Shown: positions 26,506-36,575, counted from the first letter of the stretch. The stretch: DNA of 64,000 nucleotides from Pseudoalteromonas rubra (GCF_001482385.1 NZ_CP013611.1:4468890-4532889); one strand, 5' to 3'. Notes: a model not told the origin generated them from the letters alone. Numbers and translations are program-made.

Positions 26506-26958
26506 TACATGGCTAGCCCAATCAACATCACGATACATCTTTAGCTTATCGATTATCCAAAGGTGTACTCTACTTTGGCAGGCTCCAGAGAACTGGACAA
26601 GAATGACTTCAAAAAGTGGGGGCATAGTTTCGAGCTTAACCACTTTAAGTTTGTCGTCAGGAAAGATGAAAGTAGGTAAAAAGGATATTAAATCAGTCTG
26701 TTATAATAAGTCGGACTCTGATGAGAAACTCGAAGCTGACATAACAATAGTGCGATTATATCCTCGCTCAAAAAAGATCCTTGGTCGTGAGAACCATGTA
26801 AATTGTTTCTTTGTAAAAACAAGCAGTCGCTGTTTTGAGGTGAGCTCGAGAGTGCAAGTTTGCTCCAGCAGTTTTGAATTAGAGCTGACCATACACACCA
26901 GTTGTTTTTTGTAGGGAGTCTTGGAGAGAAGGTTATCAGGAGTAAACTCTGGAAAAGT
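26506..26958. other. Intergenic region without a supported gene
   Basis: About 450 bp between the PagL-like gene and the IclR-type gene. A 145-codon frame on the plus strand overlaps the end of pagL, has no ribosome site, and its composition (many Ser, Cys, Arg) does not look protein-coding. Confidence 0.5.
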
Positions 26959-27675
26959 ATGAATATGTCTAATCCTTTAAAAAAAATCCAATCCGTTGAA
27001 CGGGCTTTTGCCTTACTTGAAGCATTAACAGTAATGGGAGGCCAAGCAAAGCTTGGTGAGCTTGTTCGCCATTGTGAGCTGAATAAAACCACTGCACACG
27101 GGTTACTTAATACGCTAGTTGCCCTTGGCTATGTGCAGCGTCAGGACAAGTTTTATATTCTGGGTAGTCGGTTAGGTAACCTTGCGAAACCAGTGATCGC
27201 GCATCATCAGTCGATAAGCGCTCATTACAAGACGTTACTGAATTATGCAGCCAGCCAATCACAAGAGACTAGCTATCTGGCTATGCTCGCCGGTGAGCAA
27301 GACTATGTCTATGTCGAAGCTATCCGGGGCGGTGATAGTCTGCGATTGGCGAATCCCAGAGGGAGACGGGAAAAACTTGAAACTTCGGCTATCGGCAAAG
27401 TGTTTTTAGCTTTTACTCCAGAGCTAGTACGCCAACTACGCAAAGCTGATAAGGTGAGCAGCGCATTATCGAGCGAGTTGTCAGTAATTTATCACCAAGG
27501 CTATGCACTTGATTTAGAGCAGGCCGAAATTGGCTTGAATTGCCTCGCGCTTCCCTTGTATGACAATGGGTCGGTTACTGCTGCTTTGGGAATAGCAGGC
27601 CCTGCAGCACGGCTCACTGAACATCGCCTACATTCCCTGGCCAAACAATTACAACGGGTTCATTTCGTCCCATAA
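26959..27675 (+). CDS. IclR-family transcriptional regulator
   Basis: A protein of about 238 residues with an N-terminal winged helix-turn-helix (SVERAFALLEALTVMGG, then ELNKTTAHGLLNTLVALGYV) and a C-terminal effector-binding domain with the IclR pattern LETSAIGKVFLAF and GLNCLALPLYDN. I start it at the ATG at 26959; the frame extends 19 codons further but without a typical start. It precedes the HbpS/MFS/ABM cluster by about 110 bp on the same strand and probably regulates it. Confidence 0.88.
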   Translation: MNMSNPLKKIQSVERAFALLEALTVMGGQAKLGELVRHCELNKTTAHGLLNTLVALGYVQRQDKFYILGSRLGNLAKPVIAHHQSISAHYKTLLNYAASQSQETSYLAMLAGEQDYVYVEAIRGGDSLRLANPRGRREKLETSAIGKVFLAFTPELVRQLRKADKVSSALSSELSVIYHQGYALDLEQAEIGLNCLALPLYDNGSVTAALGIAGPAARLTEHRLHSLAKQLQRVHFVP

Positions 27676-27788
27676 CAGTAAACTGTTCGACATTATCAAA
27701 CCTGGCGTTCTATTCGCTTCACATGGTTTTGTTTGCCGACAACTGCCCTTACGCTACCGTCCATCACTTTTAGGAGGTAGTTCTAGTA

Positions 27789-28178
27789 ATGCAATTAGCA
27801 AAAGCAAAACAGCTAGTTAGTAAAGCCCAGCAAGCAGCAACACGTGACGGGTTTAATATCAGTGTTGCAGTAGTCGATACTGCGGGCCTTCTGGTATTCT
27901 TTTCGCGCATGGATAATACGGCACTGGGCACAATTGACGTTGCCATAAAAAAAGCGCGTACAGCGGCTTTATTTCATGCCGACTCAAAAGACTTGGGAGA
28001 GATGGCTCGTGCCGGTTCAGAGCTCTATACACTTGAGTTAACCAATGACGGCATGATCAGCTTTGGTGGCGGCTTGGTTATTCGAGACAAAGAAGGCCAA
28101 GTTATTGGCGGGCTAGGTGTGGCTGGCGCTACTTTGCATGCCGACGAAAAGCTGGCTCAGGAGGCGCTTTATGGCTAA
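27789..28178 (+). CDS. GlcG/HbpS-family haem-degrading-type protein
   Basis: A 129-residue protein of the GlcG/HbpS fold (DUF336). The family signature is visible in ISVAVVDTAGLLVFFSRMD and GGGLVIRDKEGQVIGGLGVAGA. HbpS binds haem in Streptomyces and GlcG lies in glycolate operons, but the function is often unclear. Here a good ribosome site, AGGAGG, precedes the ATG at 27789, and the 3' end overlaps the MFS gene by 8 bp. Confidence 0.82.
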   Translation: MQLAKAKQLVSKAQQAATRDGFNISVAVVDTAGLLVFFSRMDNTALGTIDVAIKKARTAALFHADSKDLGEMARAGSELYTLELTNDGMISFGGGLVIRDKEGQVIGGLGVAGATLHADEKLAQEALYG

Positions 28179-29349
28179 CCAGGTTCGTCTGCACCCGAGT
28201 ATTTATGTGTTATCGCTAACGGCATTTGCTATTGGCGTCGCTGAATTTATTGTGGTGGGCGTGCTAAACAGTATTGCGAGTGACTTTGATATTTCGCTGG
28301 ACAAAGCAGGGTCGCTCGTGGGTTTATATGCTCTGGCGCTTGCCATCGGTACACCTGTTGTCACTCTTTTGCTAGCCCGGTTTAATAAAAAATCGGTGCT
28401 GCTGGCACTTATTGCCATATTTTCCCTTGGCAATTTGATATCTGCCATTGCAACAAGCTATGAATTGTTGTTAATCGGCCGGCTCCTAACCGCTGTAGCG
28501 CACGGCAGCTATTTTGCCATTGGCGCAACCGTTGCGGCGACTCTTGCAGGAAAAGGACACGAATCACGAGCTATAGCCCTGATGTTCGCAGGTTTAACAC
28601 TAGCAATGGTGATAGGAGTGCCCTTGGGAAGCTTTATCGGCAACTTCGCTGGGTGGCAGTGGCCCTTTGTGGTGGTATTTGTAATAGCCGCTATTTCTTT
28701 GGTTGCCACTGCGGCTATGTTACCAAAACCAGATATTTTGCCCCCTGCCAGCTTAAGCAAGCAGCTGTCTGCCTTGAAGAACCCTAATATACTAGCCATG
28801 ATGGGGGTGACCTCTTTAGGTTTCGGTGCCACCTTTACCGCCTTTACCTACATTACGCCCATCATGACACAAATTAGCGATTTCACCGAACAAACGGCCA
28901 GCATGCTTTTATTAATATTTGGCGCTGCTACGTTTATTGGAAACCTGGCAGGCGGTAACGCTGCGGCCCGCTTTGGTTGGCATAAAACCCTGCTAGGTGT
29001 TTTTATCGCCCTGGCATTAGCTCTGTCATTCTTGCTATTTGCTATGCACCAACAATGGCTAATGGTCGCGACTTTGTTTATTTGGGGAATGTTAGCCTTT
29101 GCAATCTCACCATCGCTGCAAGCAGGCATGCTAAGTATCGCCGAAACGTACACGCCAAAAGCTGTAGGTTTCACCTCAGCGCTCAATATTTCGGCTTTTA
29201 ATCTCGGTATTGCACTGGGTGAATCAGCAGGCGGGCGATTGGTGTCTATTGGTGAAATAGCGCTCACACCGGCAGCAGGTGTTGTGATGGTCATGCTAGC
29301 CATTGTCCCATTGTACTATTTAACCGTGACTAACAGGAAAACAACATGA
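28171..29349 (+). CDS. MFS transporter, drug:H+ antiporter type
   Basis: A 392-residue transporter with about 12 membrane segments. It begins YVLSLTAFAIGVAEFIVVGVL, the start typical of AraJ/Cmx-like DHA1 exporters, and has the motif A-like loop LLARFNKKSVL. The start is ATG 28171 after CAGGAGG, overlapping the end of the upstream gene. The export substrate is unknown. With the ABM-domain protein that follows, detoxification of an aromatic or quinone compound is plausible. Confidence 0.87.
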   Translation: MANQVRLHPSIYVLSLTAFAIGVAEFIVVGVLNSIASDFDISLDKAGSLVGLYALALAIGTPVVTLLLARFNKKSVLLALIAIFSLGNLISAIATSYELLLIGRLLTAVAHGSYFAIGATVAATLAGKGHESRAIALMFAGLTLAMVIGVPLGSFIGNFAGWQWPFVVVFVIAAISLVATAAMLPKPDILPPASLSKQLSALKNPNILAMMGVTSLGFGATFTAFTYITPIMTQISDFTEQTASMLLLIFGAATFIGNLAGGNAAARFGWHKTLLGVFIALALALSFLLFAMHQQWLMVATLFIWGMLAFAISPSLQAGMLSIAETYTPKAVGFTSALNISAFNLGIALGESAGGRLVSIGEIALTPAAGVVMVMLAIVPLYYLTVTNRKTT

Positions 29350-29627
29350 TTACTTTATTAGTAGGGCTAACTATACATGAAAGCTGTATTACTGACTTTG
29401 AACAGGCCGTTAAGGTACTGGTCAGTGAAAGCCGAAAAGAAGCCGGTGCACTTCGCTATGAACTAGCCTGCACATCGTCCAATCGCTATTACATTGTCGA
29501 GCAATGGGCCAGCCAACAGGCGCTTGATGACCATGAAAGCACGGCTCACTTTATTCGTTTTTGTGAACTGGCAGCTGACTGGATTGCCCACCGCGAGGTG
29601 TTCGAAGGTACAGAAAAAGTGAACTAG
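29346..29627 (+). CDS. ABM-domain putative quinol monooxygenase
   Basis: A 93-residue ferredoxin-like fold protein of the antibiotic biosynthesis monooxygenase family (SRKEAGALRYELACTSSNRYYIVEQWASQQALDDHESTAHF). Members such as YgiN oxidise quinols without cofactors. It overlaps the transporter gene by 4 bp (ATGA). It is only distantly similar to the ABM cassette protein repeated at the right end of the window. Confidence 0.85.
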   Translation: MITLLVGLTIHESCITDFEQAVKVLVSESRKEAGALRYELACTSSNRYYIVEQWASQQALDDHESTAHFIRFCELAADWIAHREVFEGTEKVN

Positions 29628-30003
29628 CGTATCAGGCTTATCAAAATCGTAAGTTAAGTTCGATACGGCCGCTCGAAGATTTCCAGTTTTTTGCATAAAG
29701 AATGCTGTGACATTGGAATGAATCGAGCGGGCTAGGCTAAAAGCAGCTTATCGAACCAGATAAATGGATCACCGCCTCGAGGAGCAGCTATCAGGGTAGC
29801 CTGCTATTTAGCAACCTCTATTACCATGTATCCTTATCCGAGATCTCTTTGCGTTCGATGAGGGCCAACAATAAAATATCTATAAGGACCATAAATTTGG
29901 GCATAGGAAAGCCTAAATTGAATACGCTTTTATAACACCTCTTCACCCCAAAAACGCACAATGCGAGCTTTTCTTTAAGCGACAAAGCGGGCAAAAGAAA
30001 AAG
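29628..30003. other. Intergenic region, nothing recognised
   Basis: About 375 bp with no open frame of note, no clear promoter and no strong hairpin with a T-run. Confidence 0.5.
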
Positions 30004-30813
30004 CTACCAGGAGGAGAAAACATAATCAAAGTGTATTGTTGGACGCTCAACTTCAAAGACACAATCGGTAATTGATGCATTCGCCAGTGGTACACGTACC
30101 GCATGACCGTTCAACTTGCCTTTTAATTCAGGGAAAATATGGGTGATCGCTGTTGCAGAGCCTGTGGTAGTTGGAATAAGGCTCATGCCACAGGCACGTG
30201 CTCTGCGTAAATCTTTGTGTGGTGCATCTAAAATGGTTTGAGTATTGGTAATATCGTGGATAGTCGTCATCGAACCATGTTTAATGCCGATTTTATCCTG
30301 TAACACTTTCACCACGGGGGCTAAACAGTTTGTGGTGCAAGACGCTGCCGTCACTATGTCATGTTGATCACCATCATACAGGTGGTCGTTAACACCCAAG
30401 ACTACATTGAGCACACCTTCTTCTTTTACGGGCGCAGTGACAACCACTTTCTTAACACCTTGCTCTAAGTAGGCTTGCAGTAATTCGGTTTTCTTCATTT
30501 TACCTGAGGCTTCAATGACTAAATCACATTCAGACCAATCGGTATCATTAATCGCTTTGTTTTGCGTTCCACGAATGGCTTGCCCGTCAACAATTACATT
30601 ATTGTCATCATGAGAAACATCATGTGACCAAGTGCCATGCACGGAATCGTACTTTAATAAATGTGCCAATGTTTCTGCATTGCCAGCAGGGTCGTTGATT
30701 TGTACAAACTCAATATCTTGCCAGCCAAAAGCTGCTCTAAGCGTTAAGCGACCTATGCGGCCAAAGCCATTAATACCAATTTCCGGCAACTTTCGTTGCT
30801 CTATTAACCGCAT
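30004..30813 (-). pseudogene. Truncated ArsJ-associated-type glyceraldehyde-3-phosphate dehydrogenase
   Basis: A 269-residue frame that follows NAD-dependent GAPDH closely from [16 protein letters not shown] to VFEVERPT, including the catalytic Cys in AASCTTNC. The family is about 335 residues. Here the last 65 or so are replaced by a short unrelated tail, HFDYVFSSW, and the first nine residues are also atypical. Wording such as [21 protein letters not shown] is characteristic of the GAPDH found with the exporter ArsJ, which makes and expels 1-arseno-3-phosphoglycerate. No arsJ, arsR or arsC is present, so this looks like the leftover of an arsenic-resistance cluster. Confidence 0.75.
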
Positions 30814-30997
30814 TTAAAACCCGCAACTGATTAATATCCAACAGAGTAAAACCACTCATATTTGTATCCTTTACAATATTTGCTTGTTTCTAATTGTGCT
30901 CCTGTGTTTGTAAGCTTGCTACATCAAAACTAAGTCGATGCTGATTAACGATTTAATTGCAAAGCGATATCTAATATCGATATGCGAGGACACACAG

Positions 30998-32341
30998 ATG
31001 ATAAACCTTTTACATTCTTTCGACCCAAGTAGTGGTGACTCCCTGGGACAAGTACCGGTCAGCGATCAGGCACAGATTTCCGATGTCGTTATAAAAGCAA
31101 AAGATGCGGCCAACTCATGGGCTAAGTTGACACATAAAGAGCGACTTAACATGTTGAACTCGGCATTTTCTCATTGTGAGCCTCATGTTGATGCTCTGGC
31201 AAAGCTATTAAGCCAAGAAATGGGTAAGGACTTGCGCCGGGCAACCTCAGAAGTACAAGGTTGCCTGTTCGGAGGTCCGTATATTGCCGTAGAAGCGATG
31301 AGTGCACTTCAAAGCGAGCTGCTGCATAAGGGGAGTCGGCTTGAATATCGGCCGTTCGGCGTAACAGCTGTTATTTCGCCGTGGAATTACCCCTTAATGA
31401 TGGCTTGCAACCTGATTGTTCCTGCGCTCATTGCCGGTAATACGGTCGTGTTGAAGCCATCAGAGGAGACCCCTTTGATTGCCGAGAAATGGGTTTCGCT
31501 GATGAATGAAGTGCTTCCAGAACATGTACTGCAGATTGTGCATGGGGGTAAAGACACCGGACAGGCTTTGGTTGAAAGCGACGTTAATATGGTGGCATTT
31601 ACCGGTTCAATGGCGGCAGGCAAAGACATTATGAGGCGCGCGGCAGGTGGTGTTAAAAGACTGGTAATGGAGCTTGGGGGGAACGACCCCATGATAGTGC
31701 TAGATGATGCAAACATTGAAACGGCGGCTCATTTCGCCGTAGCCAGTTCCTTGGAAAATACCGGGCAGATGTGTACATCTACCGAGCGGATTCTGGTTGA
31801 TGAAAAAATCGCCGAGCGCTTTGAGCGTCGTGTCGTTGAATTGGCGTCCAGATACAGAGCCGGGGCCTGGCATGAGCCGAATATAAACATGGGGCCGATT
31901 ATCAACGCAAGGCAACACGAGAAAATCGTCAAACAAATCGATAATGCCCTCAGTAACGGCGCACGCTTGTTACTGGGTGAAGAGCAACACACCTTGCCTT
32001 ATATCAAGCCAGTTGTTTTAACCGGGATTACGCCACAAATGGATATGTGGAGCGAGGAAACATTCGGGCCAGTTATTGCGATTACACACTTTGATTCGCT
32101 GGATGAAGCTGTGCGCCTTGCCAATGATTCAGAGTACGGTCTAGGTGCTGCGGTATTTGGCCAGCTGCATGCCCAGACGGTAGCCGATCAACTCGAAGCA
32201 GGCATGGTTGGTGTAAACCAAGGGCCGGGGGCCAGCGGTGACGCACCCTGGGTTGGAGCAAAGCAAAGTGGCTTCGGTTTTCATGGTTCAGCAGCTGGAC
32301 ATCGCCAGTTTGCTCAGGTACGCGTAATGAGTACTCGCTAG
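30998..32341 (+). CDS. NAD(P)-dependent aldehyde dehydrogenase
   Basis: An enzyme of about 447 residues of the aldehyde dehydrogenase superfamily. Visible motifs are VISPWNYPLMMACN, VVLKPSEETPLIA, the FTGSMAAGK nucleotide loop, ELGGNDPMIV with the catalytic Glu, GQMCTSTERILV with the catalytic Cys, and EETFGPV. I start at 30998, after GCGAGGA; upstream in-frame starts lack a ribosome site. The succinate-semialdehyde and betaine-aldehyde subfamilies are closest by feel, but the substrate cannot be decided. It is followed after 8 bp by a dioxygenase gene. Confidence 0.88.
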   Translation: MINLLHSFDPSSGDSLGQVPVSDQAQISDVVIKAKDAANSWAKLTHKERLNMLNSAFSHCEPHVDALAKLLSQEMGKDLRRATSEVQGCLFGGPYIAVEAMSALQSELLHKGSRLEYRPFGVTAVISPWNYPLMMACNLIVPALIAGNTVVLKPSEETPLIAEKWVSLMNEVLPEHVLQIVHGGKDTGQALVESDVNMVAFTGSMAAGKDIMRRAAGGVKRLVMELGGNDPMIVLDDANIETAAHFAVASSLENTGQMCTSTERILVDEKIAERFERRVVELASRYRAGAWHEPNINMGPIINARQHEKIVKQIDNALSNGARLLLGEEQHTLPYIKPVVLTGITPQMDMWSEETFGPVIAITHFDSLDEAVRLANDSEYGLGAAVFGQLHAQTVADQLEAGMVGVNQGPGASGDAPWVGAKQSGFGFHGSAAGHRQFAQVRVMSTR

Positions 32342-32349
32342 GAATAATT

Positions 32350-33123
32350 ATGTCTGATAATACAAATGACTTCTTTATTGTCGCCAAAGAACCGGGAGCG
32401 GAGCATCCAGCTCTACCTACCTGGGCAAATAACGTGGCCAATCCGGCAAAGTTAGCATCAGCGGAAGAATTGGATGTTGAAAAGCGATTACTGACAGAGA
32501 TCCCCGGGGCATTTCAGTTATTAAACGTTTTTTCAGAAGATGAATGTATCCGTTTGATTGACCTTGCCGAAGAATTGGCTTTTTTGCCCGACGCGGCTGT
32601 GTCATTGCCGAGGACTGTGCGCCATAACGACAGCATGACCTGGGTTGTAGATGATGAAACTGTTGACATTATTTGGCGACGTATCTCGGGCATTCTCGAC
32701 ACCAGCCTGCCTTATATGCAAGGGAAGCGACCCTTAGGTGTTAATGCCAGGTTCCGTTTTTATCGGTATAGCGTAGGAGATTATTTTAAGCCGCATTTAG
32801 ACGGCGACTGGCCGGGGAGTCGCGTAATAAACGGTTCACTTGAAAGAGACGCATATCCTGATCGTTACAGCAGGATGACCTTTCTAATCTTACTTAACGA
32901 AGACTTCGAAGGCGGTGCCACTCAACTATTTGTTAATAAGGATAATCCTACTGCTCAGTTAAGAAACTTGTCGGATGCAACGGTGCACAATGTACGTACC
33001 CCAACGGGTGGCGTGCTGTGCTTCCCACACGGGCGCCACCCATTAAGTTACCTACACAGCGCAGAACAGATAATGAGCGGGGTTAAGTACATAATTCGTA
33101 CAGATTTGCTGTTTGAAAACTAG
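32350..33123 (+). CDS. 2-oxoglutarate/Fe(II) dioxygenase, prolyl-4-hydroxylase-like
   Basis: A 257-residue protein with the double-stranded beta-helix iron site: HxD in FKPHLDGDW (about residues 151-153), the distal His in SYLHSAEQ, and a Lys/Arg near GVKYIIRTDLLF for 2-oxoglutarate. The layout (RFRFYRYSVGDYF before the HxD) resembles P4H-type oxygenases of the PKHD group. It is probably co-transcribed with the aldehyde dehydrogenase. The substrate is unknown. Confidence 0.82.
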   Translation: MSDNTNDFFIVAKEPGAEHPALPTWANNVANPAKLASAEELDVEKRLLTEIPGAFQLLNVFSEDECIRLIDLAEELAFLPDAAVSLPRTVRHNDSMTWVVDDETVDIIWRRISGILDTSLPYMQGKRPLGVNARFRFYRYSVGDYFKPHLDGDWPGSRVINGSLERDAYPDRYSRMTFLILLNEDFEGGATQLFVNKDNPTAQLRNLSDATVHNVRTPTGGVLCFPHGRHPLSYLHSAEQIMSGVKYIIRTDLLFEN

Positions 33124-33613
33124 CAACTAGCTCAGGCTAACAATTTATCAATGACTTTAGTAACACACCTTGCTTTTAAGCCCATAGCAGAATGCTTCAT
33201 TGTTGCAACCTGTGTATTAATGCGTGTTTTTTTCAGTCAGAGTTTTGTGGCTCTTGGTTACTCTTAATGTATTGAAATGTAAAGGTAATTGTTTTTTGAT
33301 TTCGATTTTTATCATGGAAACTAAATGAATTAAAGCAGGTTACCAAAAATAGACTGGTTGTTTTTTATACTCGCTTAGCTAGGGTTATCTAAATGAAAAT
33401 ATGTACAGAGTAGCCATATCCAGAAGTGACCATTACGAATAGGTACCTGGGTAATAGTGATGGCTAAACCACTACCGTGGGCACAGACACGTCAGGGTTG
33501 GTTTGGGTCAGACTTGAAAATTCAATGACACCTTTAGAGGTATTTACCTGCACTCATGACAAATAGTTAAAAAGTGCAGCATGTTAATAGCGCGTGGCGG
33601 ATTAGAGAAATTC
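33124..33613. other. Intergenic region upstream of the molybdoenzyme island
   Basis: About 490 bp, AT-rich in its first part. A short hairpin, TAGTG/CACTA, lies near 33455-33475 in what may be the leader of the island. I see neither a clear ModE site nor a confident Moco riboswitch. Confidence 0.4.
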
Positions 33614-34636
33614 ATGACAAACAGTTTAAGAGACATATTGGCACAGTGGTATGCAAACCGTGACAATGGTGAATGGGTTTTATGTACCCTTTATGAAATA
33701 ACGGGTTCCAGTTATAGAAAACCAGGCGCCATGATGATGATCTCAGGACTAGGTCAACGTCTTGGCATGTTATCTGGTGGTTGCCTTGAAGCGGATATTC
33801 AGCGCCATGCTAAAAGAGTTATGGCCGATCAGCGCGCATTGACCCTCACCTATGATGCGACCGACGAAGAGGATTTAACATTCCAGCTAGGCATCGGCTG
33901 CGGCGGGGTTGTTCATATATTGCTCCAACCTGTCAGCAAAGAAAATGCCTATTTGGGCCTTAAAGAACTCTTTACTGCGCTTGAGACTCGTCAGCAAGGG
34001 CTCTACTACCAGTGCATAAATCCTGAGGATGGTGAAGCACAAGGTTATTTTGAGCTCGCTGAGGGGGCAAAACAATGGTCACTCAACCGCCGCACGCAGT
34101 TGCTTGAGCAGGGTGGGTGTCGTTGGCTACAAACCCATATAAACCCTGAGCCTCATTTGTTAATTGCAGGCGCTGGCGGTGATGCAGTTCCCGTTTATCA
34201 AATGGCAAAACAACTCGGTTGGAGCGTTAGTCTTTGGGACCCACGCCCAGCTAATGCACGGCGTGAATATTTCCAACATGCAGATTTTATTTTGCGCGAT
34301 AGCGCCAAAAAACTAGCCGAATTTTGTCATACGCAACGTATTAGCTCCGTGATCTTGATGGCACACAGCGTAGAGCTCGACAGCCAAGTACTTAGAGCTT
34401 TGGCGCAAGTACCATTGAACTATTTAGGCATGTTGGGACCAGCGCACAGACGCGCAGAGGTATTTGCAGCAAGTGGTATCAAGAAAACCGATATCACGGC
34501 ACCTGTCTTCGGCCCTGTAGGTTTAAATATTGGTGGGGAGACGCCCGAGAGCGTAGCCCTTTCTATGCTGAGTGAAATGCATGCGAGCTTGTGTGATAGA
34601 GACGGCCGCTCATTGAGTGAGTGGGGAATGAGCTAA
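33614..34636 (+). CDS. xdhC: XdhC/CoxI-family molybdoenzyme maturation factor
   Basis: A protein of about 340 residues with the XdhC pattern: an N-terminal XdhC_CoxI domain (TGSSYRKPGAMMMI, MLSGGCLEADI with the conserved Cys, IGCGGVVHILL) and a C-terminal Rossmann domain (LLIAGAGGDAVPVYQMA). XdhC binds molybdenum cofactor, promotes its sulphuration and hands it to xanthine-dehydrogenase-family enzymes. The start is ATG 33614; 11 upstream codons are in frame but less likely. It leads the single-strand island, and mocA follows directly. Confidence 0.88.
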   Translation: MTNSLRDILAQWYANRDNGEWVLCTLYEITGSSYRKPGAMMMISGLGQRLGMLSGGCLEADIQRHAKRVMADQRALTLTYDATDEEDLTFQLGIGCGGVVHILLQPVSKENAYLGLKELFTALETRQQGLYYQCINPEDGEAQGYFELAEGAKQWSLNRRTQLLEQGGCRWLQTHINPEPHLLIAGAGGDAVPVYQMAKQLGWSVSLWDPRPANARREYFQHADFILRDSAKKLAEFCHTQRISSVILMAHSVELDSQVLRALAQVPLNYLGMLGPAHRRAEVFAASGIKKTDITAPVFGPVGLNIGGETPESVALSMLSEMHASLCDRDGRSLSEWGMS

Positions 34637-35257
34637 GTGAAGATCACCAAAGTGTTATTAGCAGCCGGACAGTCTTCCCGGTTTGGACAGTGTAAGTTGA
34701 CCCAGCAACTCGGTGATACGAGCATTGTTGAAAGAGCAGTGCAAATGCTGACCTCCGTCAATAGTGAGCCGACGTATGTAATTAGTGGCGCTTGGCACAA
34801 TGAGGTGCATGGAGCACTTGAAGGTATTAGCAATGTAAAAGTGTTATGTAACCATCAATGGCAAAAAGGGCTAGGTAACAGTATTGCTTTCGCTGCTAAG
34901 GAGCTTGGTCGGACTGACCGTGCGCTTTTATTTGTACTTGCAGATCAGGTAGCGCTTACAAGTGATGCCTTGAAAGAACTGGTGTCCGGTTTTACGCGGC
35001 AACCAGCGCGTTGGTGCGCACGTTATAAGCAACGCTTAGGTGTACCTGCGATATTCCCACCCGAAGACAACGAATTACTCAGAACATTGAGTGGCGAGCA
35101 CGGGGCCCAAAAATTACTCCGCGACACCAGCGCAAAAATTCATTTTGTAAGCATGCCGCACGCCGCCGTTGATGTAGACACAGCAGACGATCTTGTCAAC
35201 GCACGACACCTATTTGCAGCAGACCGTCTTGAACCAGGTGGAGGGCAATGTGGCTAA
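34637..35257 (+). CDS. mocA: MocA/MobA-like molybdopterin nucleotidyltransferase
   Basis: A 206-residue NTP-transferase with the signature VLLAAGQSSRFGQCKL for nucleotide binding and LFVLADQVALTS for metal and substrate. It most likely makes molybdopterin cytosine dinucleotide, the cofactor form used by bacterial xanthine-dehydrogenase-family enzymes, which fits the enzyme encoded downstream. GTG is the start, immediately after the xdhC stop codon. The 3' end overlaps moeB by 8 bp. Confidence 0.85.
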   Translation: MKITKVLLAAGQSSRFGQCKLTQQLGDTSIVERAVQMLTSVNSEPTYVISGAWHNEVHGALEGISNVKVLCNHQWQKGLGNSIAFAAKELGRTDRALLFVLADQVALTSDALKELVSGFTRQPARWCARYKQRLGVPAIFPPEDNELLRTLSGEHGAQKLLRDTSAKIHFVSMPHAAVDVDTADDLVNARHLFAADRLEPGGGQCG

Positions 35258-36005
35258 AGAAATCGAATACTCACAAATGCTGCGCTTCAGTCGCCACATT
35301 ATGTTGCCGGAGATCGAACTTGAGGGTCAGGAACGCCTACTTAATGCTCATGCTGTGGTCGTGGGGTTAGGCGGCCTAGGGTGCGCCGCTGCACAGTACC
35401 TGGCGGCCTCAGGTGTTGGTCGATTGACCTTAGTCGATGGTGATGTGGTTGAGGCTACTAATCTACAACGCCAAGTGCTGCATACTGAAGCCCGTCTTGG
35501 TCAAAGCAAAGCCCACAGCGCGAAAGTGGCCTTGGCAGCAATTAACAGCGACCTAGAAATTAAAGCGCTCGAAACCATGGCGGATGAGCAGTTGCTGGCA
35601 GACACTGCATCAAACGCCACTGTCGTACTTGATTGCACTGATAATTTAGCAACGCGCAACTTACTCAATCATTTTTGCTATCAGGAGCACATTCCGTTGG
35701 TGTGTGGTGCAGCCATTCGTTTTGAAGGGCAATTAAGCGTCTTCACCATGGAGGATGGCACACCCTGCTATGGCTGTTTAAGCCAACTATTTAAAGAGCC
35801 AGAGCTCAGCTGCTCAGAATCCGGAGTATTCTCGCCTTTGGTCGGCATCATAGGTGCCATGCAAGCCGGTGAAGCAATTAAAATTTGCACAGGCGCCGGC
35901 AAACTAAAACCCGGGCAACTGATGACAATCGACACCCTGAGCATGGAAACACATTCATTTACGCTGCCGAAACAACCGACATGTGCGGTGTGTGGCAACG
36001 GATAA
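35250..36005 (+). CDS. moeB: MoeB/ThiF-family MoaD adenylyltransferase
   Basis: A protein of about 251 residues of the E1-like superfamily. The ATP-binding loop is VVGLGGLGCAAAQYLAASGVG and two CxxC zinc pairs are visible, CYGC near residue 175 and CAVC at the C-terminus. It activates the C-terminal glycine of MoaD by adenylation. The GTG at 35250 after GGAGGGCAAT is the better start; the frame reaches back to 35193 inside mocA. It fits the MoaD gene in the same operon. Confidence 0.88.
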   Translation: MAKEIEYSQMLRFSRHIMLPEIELEGQERLLNAHAVVVGLGGLGCAAAQYLAASGVGRLTLVDGDVVEATNLQRQVLHTEARLGQSKAHSAKVALAAINSDLEIKALETMADEQLLADTASNATVVLDCTDNLATRNLLNHFCYQEHIPLVCGAAIRFEGQLSVFTMEDGTPCYGCLSQLFKEPELSCSESGVFSPLVGIIGAMQAGEAIKICTGAGKLKPGQLMTIDTLSMETHSFTLPKQPTCAVCGNG

Positions 36006-36036
36006 CACGTTAATAATCAGCATTGGTAATTTTTAA

Positions 36037-36564
36037 ATGACAACGCAAACGACAGCACAATTAACCAGCCTTAATATTGCGATTCTTACAGTATCAGACA
36101 CACGTGATGAAAGCACCGACAGATCAGGCAACTTCCTAAAAGAGCAGGTGATAGAAGAGGGTCACAACGTCGTAGAAAAGGTGATCCTCCCCGATGATAA
36201 ATACGCGATCCGTGCTCAAGTAGCTCACTGGATAGCACAAGACAAGGTGGAGTCTGTGTTAATCACCGGTGGTACTGGGTTTGCTTCGCGTGATGTGACC
36301 CCTGAAGCAGTTACTCCACTATTTGATAAAGAAATTGTGGGTTTTGGCGAAGTATTCAGGCATATCTCTTACCTTGAAATTGGCAATTCCACCATTCAGT
36401 CGCGCGCGCTAGCTGGTGTGTCTAACAATACTGTCATTTTTTGTATGCCAGGCTCCACCGGAGCATGTAAGACAGCTTGGAGCAAGATTATTAAAGATCA
36501 ACTCGATTCCCGCCATAAGCCTTGTAATTACGCATCGCTTATTAAGCGTCCACAAAGCAATTAG
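36037..36564 (+). CDS. moaB: MoaB, molybdopterin adenylyltransferase-type protein
   Basis: A 175-residue MoaB/Mog-fold protein ([20 protein letters not shown], then [18 protein letters not shown], then [13 protein letters not shown]). It binds molybdopterin and, in the Mog type, adenylates it before metal insertion. It lies between moeB and moaC with short gaps. Confidence 0.92.
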   Translation: MTTQTTAQLTSLNIAILTVSDTRDESTDRSGNFLKEQVIEEGHNVVEKVILPDDKYAIRAQVAHWIAQDKVESVLITGGTGFASRDVTPEAVTPLFDKEIVGFGEVFRHISYLEIGNSTIQSRALAGVSNNTVIFCMPGSTGACKTAWSKIIKDQLDSRHKPCNYASLIKRPQSN

Positions 36565-36575
36565 TCGAGGGTGCC

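Noticed and set aside
26477..26914. 145-codon frame after the PagL-like gene
   Set aside because: It overlaps pagL, lacks a ribosome site, and its residue composition is unlike a folded protein.
33420..33613. Possible molybdenum-cofactor riboswitch before xdhC
   Set aside because: Only a short TAGTG/CACTA hairpin is evident; I cannot find the conserved pattern of the Moco motif with any confidence.
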